Assembly: GCA_964017065.1 (NCBI GenBank) | Contig: OZ024786.1 | Span: 12,533,596 to 12,597,595 of the forward strand | Reading direction: 5' to 3' | From: Haliclona indistincta | Lineage: Eukaryota; Porifera; Demospongiae; Haplosclerida; Chalinidae | DNA: 64,000 nt | In this document: positions 23,702 through 35,076 of the stretch, one piece after another | Position numbering within the stretch: position 1 is the stretch's first letter | How the letters are laid out: each line of letters opens with the position of its first letter | The notes under the pieces: model-generated | Databases searched by the model: none | What the model was told of the DNA's origin: nothing | Seen by the model: the letters and a program-made list of their open reading frames with translations, nothing else | Program-made: the position numbers and the translations under genes

Positions 23702-26700
23702 TTAAAAGTAACCGTAGATCCTCGTGATAATTTCAGGTAGTTCTTTCTGTCTTCTTGTTGTGTTGACTGTTGCTGCTGTTGTCTTGAGTGCTTGACGTGA
23801 CTGATCTAGTTGATGTGAGTGATGTTCTTTGAAGTATGAACGTTTATCATAATCTGCAAGAAAGAGATAAAGATCCTCAAGGTGACTATCCACTAGAGAT
23901 TGTATGAGCTCCTTTCCTCCCACCTCCACACACTGTAGCCACTCCTTTGCTCTCTCCTCAGTCACTGGTGCTTCACCTGAGACAGGCATGTTCATTTCTA
24001 GACGTAGTTTTCTCAGTGTGCTCTTACTGACACACTCTCCAATATTCTTTAGTGTGCTGTCTGGATGTGTGGATGACCAGTACAGGCCCAAGTACTCCAT
24101 TGAGCTGTTTGCAGTAAGAGCTGCTGCTAGTGACAATGCTCCCTCATCTGTAATCTCTCTTCCGATCTCTAGATTCTTTAAATTATTGTTTGTCCTGAGA
24201 GTTCCAGTAAAATAAAGTGCACCATAATTGTCCGTAATAATGTCAGTGTATCCAATATCTAGTCTTTTCAGTGTCTTATTGACAGTAAGTGCTCTAGCTA
24301 CTGACTCTGCACCATCATCTGACATGTTGCACTTAGTAATACCAAGTTTTGTCATAGTAGTGTTCGTTTGAAGTGCAGTGGAAATAAGAGCTATGCCTTT
24401 GTCACCGATATCGTTCATACCGATATTCATCTCTGTCACTCCATGTAAAGCACCTGCTGGACATGCCTCAGCATGCTTGGAGAGCTCTCCCATCAATAAA
24501 CCAAATGAGTGGTCATTGATACCACAACTAATCAGGTTCACGCTTTGTTTTCTACTGTTCCTACAAACCAATGCCAGGAAGTATCCAACAGACATACAGT
24601 CCAGTGGACTCAAAGTAGCCATAGACAAATCTAGTTCTCCATTGAGCCTTGGAAAAAATTTTGAAAACAATGACTGGTCGTGAATTTGTGCTTCATAAAA
24701 ACACCTTATGTAATTAAGAAGAGAACTCTTGAAAGACTCTTCATAAGTGAAATCACTACCTGTGATGATGTTACGAACACCTCGATTGGCGAGCCTAGTG
24801 AACCCAGCATAGAACTGTAGTACAGCAGTGAATCGAGGCTCTCTAAGTAGGGTTTTAAACACATTAACCTGCTTAAAATATCCCATTTGAGAGATACGAT
24901 AGGCAGCAAGCATTTCTTGGATCGAGAGATGAACAAAGTTGTACGAGATTGTTTTGCTGCTGGTTCCTGCCCACTGGACTCTCTGCAGCACTCCCATGGC
25001 GGGGAGATTCTGTTGCGCAGGTGTGGCTACTGTTGGTAGAATTTGAGATAAGAAATTGTGAATCTTATCCCAAAAGCTTCTAGGCAAGATAGATGGAAGC
25101 TCATCTTGTGTGAAGACGATCTTGTTGTTCATCACACCCTCGTATGCTAGTATGCTGATGTGCTTTAGCTGTTTCTTGAGGTCACGAGGGAGGTCATCGA
25201 GTGAGGATATTGTTCCAAGGGTACGTTTTGGCTGACGAGTGTTCACTTCACGAGCAATAAAGCACAACAGAAGTTCGCGAAACATCTCAAAGTGGGTGGT
25301 AGGTAGTGTTCGGTCACATTGAAGATATAGAAGTGTAAGAATGGCGGCATTCAGTGGTATGTAACAGCTGCTTTCAATGGCTGGATTGTTGGCTAAATGA
25401 TCTTTTATTTTTCTGCACTCATCTTCTAGTATCGTAGAGGATAGCTGAGTAGACAGTGCTTCTCGGATGTACTCATGAATGTTCTCTTTAGTAAACCCAA
25501 GAATCTCAACTCTCTTCACATTTGGTCTCTTGTGCAGGTCTATGGAGGAGTCAGGTCGAGAGGTGATGAGGATGGTAGTGTTGGATGAAACAGAACGAAG
25601 AAGCTTGCCAAGATACGAATTATCAGTAGGGTGCTTAGGATCTGGAGGTGCTCGAAGGCAAGCCGGTCCCTCATCCCATCCATCGAGAATGAGGAGGAAT
25701 TTAAGACCATTTTTTATGCATCGATCTACGTTAGTTATGGTATCATCAATGCCATCCTCGCCATCGCTAGCTAAGAGAAGGAGCTGGTGTAAAGTAAAAT
25801 CAAATCTGGCTGAATGAACAGCTGGGTGACGCAGGTGAACAAGAACTATCAGATCAAACATGCCTAGATTGCCATAGGCCCATTTCTGGCAGTAGTGGTA
25901 TGCTAGAGTGGTCTTGCCTGACCCAAATGCTCCCTCTACTAGAATTACCAATGGCGGGTGAACGTTCTTAAAGGTGCCTTCATCAAAGATGCTATCCATA
26001 TCTACCGGCACCTTACTAGCCATGAGCGGCTCTATCTCTCCCTTGACTCTGTGCTTGATCAGCTCGTCGGGTTCACGAGTGTGTCGTGTTCCCTTCTCGT
26101 TAGTCATAGCTAGTTTGATATGCTTACAGTTAGGTAGTGAGAGCCAGGTTGTGGGTGGAGTTTGATAGACTCTCTTGAGTTTGTCCACATACACAGTGAG
26201 TGGAGAGTGTTCTGTAGTGAGAGCAATGATAGGGTGTGATTAATAAATAGCACGTACAATGATCATGGAGATGATTCATCATTGTCACTATTGGTGCATG
26301 TTCGTAAACACTATAGCTCACCATTCATAGTAGTGGACTGTATTCTAGCACTGATTGTGGTCCCACCTGTGATAGTGAACACACACAGTAACCTCACTAA
26401 CTGAGTTGTGTTAGAGGGTTATACGTCTCTACTGGTTTACTAACTACACATGTTGTGTTGTAGTACCTGAGCGAGCTAGAGGGCAACCAACAGCTGTAGC
26501 TAGCTCCTGAGCTACAGCAGGCTCGTCACACATCACGACAGCATCAATCAACATGACCCACTGGTTGCCGGTAGTGCTGCTGCCTTGAACCCATCTCCGG
26601 ATCAGCTCTTGCAGCTTGCCGACTGAGGTTCTGCAATCAGCATCGATGATTGGGACAAAGTTTGCAATCTTCAAACCACCGGCAAGAGACCGCCATTTGT

Positions 26701-26856
26701 CCGCAGGAAAATGAGCCTTTTGCAGCTCGAAAACGACTGAGTTGAAGTCAAAATCTGTCTCAGCTGAGGAGGCTACGAGAAGCGTACATTATTTTGAATA
26801 CTCATAGCTGTTAGTTGTCCAGTCTCACCTTGTACACTGCACGAAGCTTGTGCCAT
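23702..26856 (-). CDS. NLR3: intact Death-NACHT-LRR receptor, 944 aa
   Basis: Exons are 26829-26856 (ATG 26856, MAQASCSVQ), 26467-26763 (Death domain) and 23702-26211, all joined in phase 1. The Death domain covers roughly residues 12-105. NACHT: Walker A GAFGSGKTTL near residues 202-211, Walker B LLILDGWDE near 281-289, sensor TTILITSRPDSS and GFTKENIHEYIREAL. The C-terminal part has ribonuclease-inhibitor-type LRRs (VTEMNIGMNDIG, MTKLGITKCNMSDDGAESV, MEYLGLYWSS) at about 690-830, then a helical tail. No signal peptide or membrane segment, so cytosolic. NLR proteins sense microbial or danger signals in animals; the ligand is unknown. It is the only complete Death-NACHT-LRR gene here. Its 3' end faces Sec24 copy B, 174 bp apart. 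Confidence 0.9.
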
Positions 26857-28913
26857 GGCTCAGTTTGGTTTGCTTGTGTGTGTGTGGTCGATTATTCTCG
26901 TGAATATTTTGTATAACCAGCCACGCCCTGGTTTTGGTGCGCGTTAATAAGAGCTAGCAGTTGTGCGTCACAGTTTTTGGAAATCCTGTTTCATCAGGAT
27001 CAGATGCTCTGCAGGTACCTGTGCATGCTGATAGCATGTGCATGAGGCTTATCATGACCATTATGTGCTCTAATGATAGCACCAGTAGTAGCGATTCCAG
27101 AAGAAAATACAATTTTAAACACCAACGTTTCTAGATGTTTTTATCAGTTTCGCCTGCCTTTTGCGATCCGAACGATAATTTCTACAGCAAAATCCGTTAT
27201 GCAGAAGCAGAGATACAAGCGCAGCTAGCTTCCTATTTGGCAATATTTTCTGACACGTTCTAATAAGAAACACGGTATTCTAAAACCACGTTTAGTGGGT
27301 GGGGCTGGTCATCTAGACAAGCTGTATCTCGAATTCTACCCAACCGATTACAGCGGCAAATGTCTCGTTCTTTTCACAATAAAATAGACATTCTTACAAG
27401 CAGTTCAGAAGTACAAAACTGCACTAACGTACTTGAACCAATGTGAATTGTATTATACTAACTACTGCAATTAAACTGAATAATATTATACATCAGAAAT
27501 ATTTTGACAGCTTAAAATTCAGTATTGATGCTTCTACATATTACAGCAAACGTTTAGAGGTATGTAGCTGTCTCTGATATGCTGAATGCTTGGACTGTTG
27601 CTGTTCAAGATCGGTCCCGCCCATGACTTTCAATGGTGCTTGAAGAGAGGACTTGGTGCACGGGAACCAGTCACACTAGTAACGAGCAATGTCTCGGCTA
27701 AATCCATCTCTGCCACGTCGACGATCGTATCTGATCTGATTCATACTGTACGCAAAACACACCGAATATAACAATTTTTATGTGTATAAACATTTATGCA
27801 GTGAATACGAAAGTGTAACAACGAGACAGACCTGCTCAAGACCTTTCGAATGAAGTATAAGTCGATTGCATACGTTGTTTCTACATCCAGCAACAATCGA
27901 TTTGCTGAGACAACTCGACACTACCATTGTTCCAATACAGAATAGATTATGCGCATGCGCATCGAGTCTGTAATCCCTACCAGTAGATAGTATGCTGACT
28001 GCTCATGGCTCATGTTGTTCTTAGTACGATATCATGCACAACTATACACATTTAACTGGTGCACTGATGAAAACTAGAGAAATAGAGTTCATGACAAGAT
28101 TCGACTAATAATCATAGACTTTTCAATTTTCTCACATGTGGTCAGTAGTACCAAGTACATGTACAATGAGGAAACTAATGTATTGATCTTGTAGTATGAA
28201 GATATTCGCTAGTGCAGTAGTAGAACTTCTGTTTATGCACAATAATGAAATCACTGAATGACTTCAGAACAAGATCATGCATGTATTTCTAACAACAGTG
28301 CATTATTTGCATCCATAGCACTATGTAAGTAGTACCATAACAATCTCTTATGTGACATTGATCGAGATATTATAGTCTCCTCACACACATAGATTTCATT
28401 GCTTGCACTATAATGATGGGTACATGTACATGAAAGCAGTAACTATTATGCGGCATAATAGTTATGGTGAAAAAATTATCCCACTACAGTTTTGTTGATT
28501 TTAATTTTATTGTGGAAAAAATTATTTTGTGCATGATCATTGTTATAATGAGGAATCATAATTATTATCTGGTGTTTCAGAACAGAGCTACAAGTGCGAT
28601 ATTTAATTTCATGCTTCAAAAACCAAGATTCTTGACATAGACTGTTATTGTTTTACAACTGATCAAAGAAGGGAAAACAGACAGACAGCGATAACGGAAG
28701 TCCAGAACTGCAGTATAACTATTTTGCATACATGTACATGTAGGTAGTTAAAAACAAAATTATTAAAACAATGAAACTGGTGATGCAGCAACTGAAGTTA
28801 TGTTTTTATAACCAAAAATATAATTATAGACACACACACATTAATAATTGAAATTTGTGATAAAAAGTAGTAAAGAGAGAAATCTGGTCTGAAACAGCAG
28901 CCTCGGTCTTCAC
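26857..28913. other. Intergenic region between NLR3 and NLR4
   Basis: About 2 kb without a convincing gene. A 61-codon open frame at 27586 has no recognisable domain. Unlike the 5' flanks of NLR1 and NLR2, it contains no WRAP73 or Sec24 fragment, so the duplicated unit ends here. Confidence 0.6.
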
Positions 28914-31484
28914 TTAGTGACTGTAGAACAAACAGGAAAGTTCAGGTTGTTTTATCTCTCTTCTGAAAGTGCTGACAGCGGCTGTTTCATCTTTGAGAGC
29001 TTTGTGTAACTCTGCTAGTTGACGCGAGTAATGGTTTTTGAAGTACAGACGTGTTTTGTTGTAATTGATGACAAGGTATAGATTCTCAAGATTATTATTC
29101 TCTAGAGATTTTATGAGCTTCTCTCCTCCCTCCTTTACATGCTGTAGCCACACGCTCTCCTCTGGCAATGGTGTCTCCTCTGAGCCAGGCATGTTCATTT
29201 CTAGATGTAGCTTAGTCAGAGCGGTCTTACTAATGCATTCTCCGATTTTCTCCAGTGTGCTGTCTGGATCTTTAGATGACCAGCTTAGCCCTAAACTCTC
29301 CATTGAGCTGTTTTCTTTAAGAGCTTTTGCTAGTGACAACGCTCCCTCATCTGTTGTATTGTCTCCACCGATTGTCAATGCCCTAAGAGTTTGAAAAGCA
29401 GCGGCAAAATATGCAATGCCATTATCACCGATGTCATTGTTGATAATATATAGGATTTGTAGCGAAGTATTGTCAGCGAATACTCCAGCAAGTTTCTGTG
29501 CCCCATCATCTGACATTTTACACCCACTAATGTTCAGTTTTGTCATTGTGGTGTTCTTCGAAACAGCTTTGGCAATAAGAGCTATGCTAGGATCACCGAT
29601 ACTGTTGTCACTAACATTCAGCTCTGTCACTCCATGAAAAGCACCTGCTGTACCTTTCTCAGCATGCTTGGAGAGCTCTTCCATCATTAGACCAAATACA
29701 TGGTCGTTGATGCCACTACGCTCAAAATCAATTTTTAATTCTCTACCTCTCCTGAGAACAAATGCCAAGAAATATCCAACCGATATACAAACCAGCGGAG
29801 TCAAGGTAACATTAGCGAGGTAAAGCTTCGCATTCATTTTTAGAAACAATTTCTCATACAACGACTGATTCTGTATTTGAGCTTCAAAAAAGCACCTTAT
29901 GTAACTAAGTGTGTTAGCACGAGTATGATCACTATGAGTAATGCAATCACAGACACCTTGATTGGTGAACTTAGTCAACGAAGCATAGAACAGTAGTACC
30001 ACAGCAAATCGAGGATTGCTAAGAAGGGTTCGAAAGACTTTCACCTGCTTTTCATTTCTCATTTGAGAGATATGATAAGCAGCAAGCATTTCTTGGATCG
30101 AATGATTAACAAAGTTGTACGAGATAGTTTTGTGCTTTTTTTCTGTCCATTGGACTATCTGTAGCACTCCCATGATAGGGAGATTCTGGTTATCTTGCTT
30201 AGCTGCTGTTTGCCGAGAGAGATAATTAAGAACTGTGTCTCGGCTGCTTACAGGTAAGAGAAATAGAAGCTCATCTTGTGTGAAGACAATCTTTTCGCTA
30301 ATCAAACCTTCATACGCAAGTATGCTGATGTATTTTAGCTGTTTTTTGAGGTCACGAGGGAGAGCATCGAGTGAGGATATTGTTCCAAGAGTACGTTCTG
30401 GCTGTCGATTTTTTACAATATAGTGCAAAAGAAGTTGATTAAACATCTCAAAATGGGTGGTAGGTAGTGTATGATTACATTTGAGATATAAATATGTAAA
30501 AATAGCGGCATTCAGTGGTATGTAACAGTGGTATTCTATGGCTGGGTAGTCGGCTAAATGATCCTCTATTTTTGTGCACTCATCGTCTAGTTTCGTAGAG
30601 GGTAGCTTAATAGACAGTGCTTCTCGGATATAGACACGGATGCTCTCCTTTGTGAACCCAAGAATCTCAAGTCTTTTCACATTTGGTCCATTGTGCATGT
30701 ATACGAAGGAGTCAGGTCGAGAGGTGATGAGGATGGTAGTGTTGGATGAAACAGAATGAAGAAGCTTGCCAAGGAATGAATTATCAGTAGGGTGCTTAGG
30801 ATCTGGAGGTTCTCGAAAGCAAGCTGGTGCCTCATTCCACCCGTCAAGGATAAGGAGAAATTTTAGCCCCTCCTTAATGTTTGAGGCTACACTTTCTAAG
30901 TCTTTGCCTTCTACACTATCATTGGCAGCTATTAAGAGAAGCTGATCAAGCGCTAAGGCCATCCCAGCTGAATGAACAGCTGGATGACGCAGGTGAACAA
31001 GAGCTACCAGATCAAACCTGGAAAGATCTCCATCTGCCCATTTCTGGCAGTAGTGGTATGCTAGAGTGCTTTTGCCTGACTGAAAATCTCCTTCTACCAG
31101 AATCACCCTGAATGGCTGACGAATACCTTCAAAGGTGCCTTCATCAAAGATGCTATCTATATCTACCGGTACCGGCACCTTATTAGCTACGAGCGGCTCA
31201 CTCTCTCCCTTGCCTCTGTGCTCGATCGGCTCGCCTGCTTCACGAGTGTGCTGTGTTTCCTTCTCGTCAGTCATAGCTAGTTTGAAATGCTTACAGTATT
31301 TAGGTAATGAGAGCCAGGTTGAGGTCTCGGTTGAGGTTGTGGAAGGAGTTTGGTAGACTTTCTTAAGTCCCTTCATATACACGGTGAGTGGAGAGTGATC
31401 TGTAGTGAGTCAAAATGTCATGGAGTGTACTCAATCGCACATTCTAGATGGGATGGAAGTATAGCTACGGTATAACTCACCCAT
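28914..31484 (-). CDS. NLR4: NACHT-LRR protein without a Death-domain exon
   Basis: The main exon is 28914-31399, with an acceptor matching the third exon of the other NLRs, and encodes about 828 residues. NACHT: Walker A variant GDFQSGKSTL, Walker B LLILDGWNEA, sensor TTILITSRPDS, then GFTKESIRVYIREAL. LRRs follow (VTELNVSDNSIG, MTKLNISGCKMSDDGAQKL, LQILYIINNDIGDNG, MESLGLSW). No Death-domain exon is visible upstream. A minimal first exon is possible at 31481-31484: ATGG followed by the donor GTGAGT would give Met then Asp-His-Ser-Pro in frame across the phase-1 junction. That start is inference; an internal Met (MYMKGLKK) is the alternative. More diverged from NLR2/NLR3 than they are from each other. 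WRAP73 begins about 1.1 kb away, head-to-head. Confidence 0.82.
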
Positions 31485-32570
31485 TATCGCCTTGGACAAT
31501 CCCAAAGAACCTGGCTACGTTCAATAGTGAACTGAACACGCACTCACACAGGCAGCAACGAGTTGGTAATGGTTTGAGCTAGCTAGCTAGCCTCGAGGAA
31601 ACGCGAAAGTGCAGACTGATTACGTCATGTCATAATTTAATTTGCTGCGCCCACAGCATTCCATGATGAGGAAATTCATTCCTCGAACCTTGCTTATTCA
31701 TAGCATGTAATGAGATTCACAAGTCTGTAATGATATTCACGACCAGGTTTGCCTGGAAATAATTATGCATGCATTATTCTATTATTATTATTCTAAATTA
31801 TTATAATAATATCAAGGTGAATAAATTATACACGAGAATCTTTATAATTATATTATGAGCATTGTTTTGATCACAGTTATGATTCCATTTTCGCTGATGT
31901 ATTGCGACTATCAACAGAACAGTCATGTGTCCATGTAGCAACAATGGTCATGTAGCAACATCCTGTCCATGTAACAAGCAGCATGGGTCCATGTATGTAG
32001 CAACAAGGGATTTTTCTGGCTTGCTGTGGGTCATCATTGGGTGCTTGGGAATTTCACTAAATTGTAATAACAATAATAATTTTGTAACCATCCACTATAA
32101 TTTTTGTACAGAGTTTACTTCTTGCAAGGAAGATTTGAGTGTAAAGCGTCACCTCGCAGTCACTAATGTGTCAAGTCACTGGTATTTATTCACACAATGG
32201 AGCATGATCAAAGACTTAATGGCATTTTAATGCATTAGTACCCATGCTTTACGGTCTACGTTCTACAGTTTACGCTTCACCCTTGCAAGAATTAATAAAA
32301 CCGCTGTATGTCTCTCATGATCAGTTATCCAAAAATATTGATCATAGCAAGACTTGTTAATTATAATAACAATTAGCGATAAATGCATTTTATAGTCCAG
32401 CCTACTTCACTTATTTAGCTAGCACACATGAACTCTATGATGACATGTTTTGAACCATGCAGCGTAAACCCAGCGAAGGGTGTGAACTTCAGCGATACGG
32501 CTTCAACTAGCTAGTGCAGCGCGCACGTGCCCGATTATCACCACGCCCAGCAATACTTGGGGCGCGGGAA
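31485..32570. other. Intergenic region between NLR4 and WRAP73 (divergent promoters)
   Basis: About 1.1 kb separating the head-to-head starts of NLR4 and WRAP73. AT-rich around 31760-31850, with a TA-flanked MITE at 32109-32306. No Death-domain coding sequence was found on the minus strand. Confidence 0.6.
32109..32306. mobile_element. TA-flanked MITE, family 'TTATTACTTCTTGCAAG', copy 1
   Basis: Ends CAGAGTTTACTTCTTGCAAG and CTTGCAAGAATTAATAAAACCGCTG, flanked by TA. Its 198-bp length equals copy 2 at 35227. The interior contains TCAAGTCACTGGTATTTATTCACACAATGG, split here as two words common to copies 1, 2 and 4. Confidence 0.75.
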
Positions 32571-34193
32571 ATGGATTTCTCTGACAGTTTTCAGCAGTCT
32601 CGGAAGCTTGTCAGCTTCTCTCCAGACGGTCAATGGCTGGCGTCGTGCTCACAGCATCGCCTGGTCGTGAGAGACTCACGGACACTACAAGTACTGCACA
32701 TTCACACGTGCCTTGACCCAGTGCAACAGCTGGACTGGTCGCCTGACTCCTGCTTGATACTGTGCGCCATGTTCAAACGAGGCGTCGTACAGGTAACTGT
32801 AGAACAGCAATCAGTACACTGGTATTGTCACCTCATGCTCTAAAGTGCCTTATATGTGGTTGACCCTCAGTGCCCATCATCGCTTATTTTTCTGTATTCT
32901 CTTTCTAAATCTTAGTACAATTCTGGTACAATTGTGCACTGAAAAGCATGATTATAAAAACTTCTTTAATTCCCTCCCTCTCCTCAGGTGTGGTCTATAG
33001 AGCAACCAGAATGGACATGTAAGATAGACGAGGGCTCAGCCGGACTAGTCTCCGCCTACTGGTCACCTGGCAGTCGACACATCTTGACAACCGCTGACTT
33101 CCAACTTCGTATAACTCTCTGGTCACTGGTGAATAAATCCGTGTCATACATCAAGTACCCAAAGCTGCCTCAAGGCGGTCTGGTGTTCACTAAAGACGGC
33201 TTCTACATGGCGCTAGCTGAGAGAAGAGGAACCAAGGACTATGTCTCCATCTTCACATGTGACGAATGGTCTCTTTTGAGTCACTTTGAAGTTGATACCA
33301 ACGACCTAGCTGGCATATCGTGGTCTCCGGATGGGCGGCTCTTGTGTGTATGGGATTCCATTGTTCACTATAATGTACTCGTGTACGGTATCGACGGCAA
33401 GTGTGTCTGTGCGTATTCACCTCATAGTGGATCGTACGAGTACCAACTTGGAGTGAAATGTGTCTCTTGGTCACCAACCGGTCAGTTTCTAGCGATCGGC
33501 AGTTTCGATGAAAAGATACACATCTTGAACAACGTCACTTGGAAACCAGTCGCTGAATATGCCCACCCTTCGACGATAGAGGACTCGCGTGTTGTGGTAT
33601 ACTCGGAGGTTGAGAAAAAGCCAGGCTTGATGAGTTCGTCGTCAGCTACTACCCTCACCAAAGCTGGGCTTCAGACACCAAATAAATCATCCATCTTCCC
33701 AATACAGAGCAAGTACGAGACACTGGAAGCACCCGTATCCGTGCCCAGCCTGAAACCCGATCCGGAAAAGCCGAATCCCAAACAAGGCGTTGGTTGTATT
33801 CGATTCAGTTGTGACGGTCGCTATTTAGCTAGTTTGAATGAAAACATGCCCTCTGCTGTGTGGATCTGGGACATTACCAAACTTTCTTTATCAATCGTGT
33901 TACTGCAAGCTAGCTCAATCAAAGATTTCAAATGGGACCCGTTGCAGACCCGCCTAGCCGTATGTACGAACACTAACCGATTGTACCTCTGGTCACCGGC
34001 TGGTTGCGTGAGTGTCGTCGTGCCGTCAGATCCTCCTATTAGCGTGCTCAAGTTAGCTTGGAACTCTGACGGCAACGCAGTGATTCTCAAAGGGCAGACA
34101 CACTACTCTGTATGCTACCTGCGTCCCAATGAACTGTTAGGCCTTGGAGGCGTGTCTACTGGGCGTGGTCAAATAACACAGAGCTCAAAATAA
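32571..34193 (+). CDS. WRAP73: WRAP73 (WDR8) WD-repeat protein, 475 aa
   Basis: Two exons, 32571-32792 and 32988-34193, with GT-AG intron and phase 0, give 475 residues (human protein about 460). The start MDFSDSFQQSRKL aligns with the vertebrate start. Diagnostic stretches are SFSPDGQWLASCSQHRLVVRD, split in the conserved core, KIDEGSAGLV, ITLWSLVNKSVSYIKYPK, MALAERRGTKDYVSIF, SPTGQFLAIGS, ILNNVTWK and LYLWSPAGCVSV. WD repeats form a beta-propeller. WRAP73 works with SSX2IP/MSD1 at centrosomes and spindle poles in known systems. The gene is almost intronless here. Its 5' sequences recur as fragments beside NLR1 and NLR2. It is the only complete copy in the window. Confidence 0.94.
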
Positions 34194-34387
34194 TCATTCT
34201 ATCACTACATGTACCTCTCTTCATTCACAAAGACATTGGTTTAAATTTCTAAAAAGGTTTATCTTCAGTGAATTGTGCTGGGTATTTTGAAAGTCCATGT
34301 AAACTGGTGCTTCGTAGTACTTAGTTAGGTGCATGGGTATGATTGCAGCATTTACGAAAGATGAAACACAATAGTATTATGGAGGTG

Positions 34388-34559
34388 ACCATGGTCTACC
34401 TCTTAGAGGACACCCCTCATCCCTCTATAATGGGCACTTACTGAATCCCTAATATAACCCACATAATGTATAATAAACCCTGACCAGAGAACTCCCTCTC
34501 TATTATAATGGACGATTTTTTGGTCACGATGGTGTCTGCCTTAGAGAGGTTCCACTGTA
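34388..34559. mobile_element. MITE, family 'CAGTGGAACCTCTCTAA', copy 1 (inverted)
   Basis: Reverse-oriented relative of the element at 34672, ending TTAGAGAGGTTCCACTGTA. Contains the shared words CCCTCTATAATGG and TTATAATGGACGA. The left end is less certain. Confidence 0.6.
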
Positions 34560-34671
34560 TTTTAGATCTCGCTTGTATAGAAACACTGTTATTGCAGTGT
34601 GTAAGGAACACAGTGTATTGACAGGAGTGAAAAATTTGGTATATTAATTGTGAAAAGTTCACTATTGTGTA

Positions 34672-34892
34672 CAGTGGAATCTCTCTAAGGCGGACAGCAT
34701 CAGGACCAACAAAAATCGTCCATTATAGAGAGGGTGTCCTCTGGTCAGGAGTTATTGTACATTTTGTGGGGATTCAGTAAGTGTCCATTATAGAGAGGGT
34801 GTCCTCTGGTCAGGGGTTTATTGTACATTATGTGGAGATTCAGTAAGTGTCCATTATAGAGGGAGGGGTGTCTTCTAAGAGGGGTTTCACTG
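34672..34892. mobile_element. MITE, family 'CAGTGGAACCTCTCTAA', copy 2
   Basis: Starts CAGTGGAATCTCTCTAAGG and ends GGGGTTTCACTG, flanked by TA. An internal segment TGTCCATTATAGAGAGGG is tandemly repeated. TA flanks and mirrored ends fit a mariner-type MITE. Confidence 0.7.
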
Positions 34893-35076
34893 TACAGTCT
34901 CTGATCAACAAGACTAGTGACTACCAACGTAATGTGACTCTTGCATAGTGACATGATATTCTCAGTGCTGCTCACACGATAGTCAGATAATAAATAATTT
35001 TATCTGGTCTGGATTGTATAAATACAGGTGTATTGTGGTTATGACATGAAATGAAAAAACATTCTGTGAAGGTCAG

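Larger units (their letters stand above)
34194..35076. other. 3' intergenic region of WRAP73 and the HINFP-like gene, filled with MITEs
   Basis: Tail-to-tail interval between WRAP73 and the zinc-finger gene. It contains two copies of the 'CAGTGGAACCTCTCTAA' MITE family at about 34388-34559 and 34672-34892. No gene was seen. Confidence 0.7.

Noticed and set aside
27586..27771. 61-codon frame between NLR3 and NLR4
   Set aside because: No domain, no splice context, isolated in repeat-free intergenic DNA.
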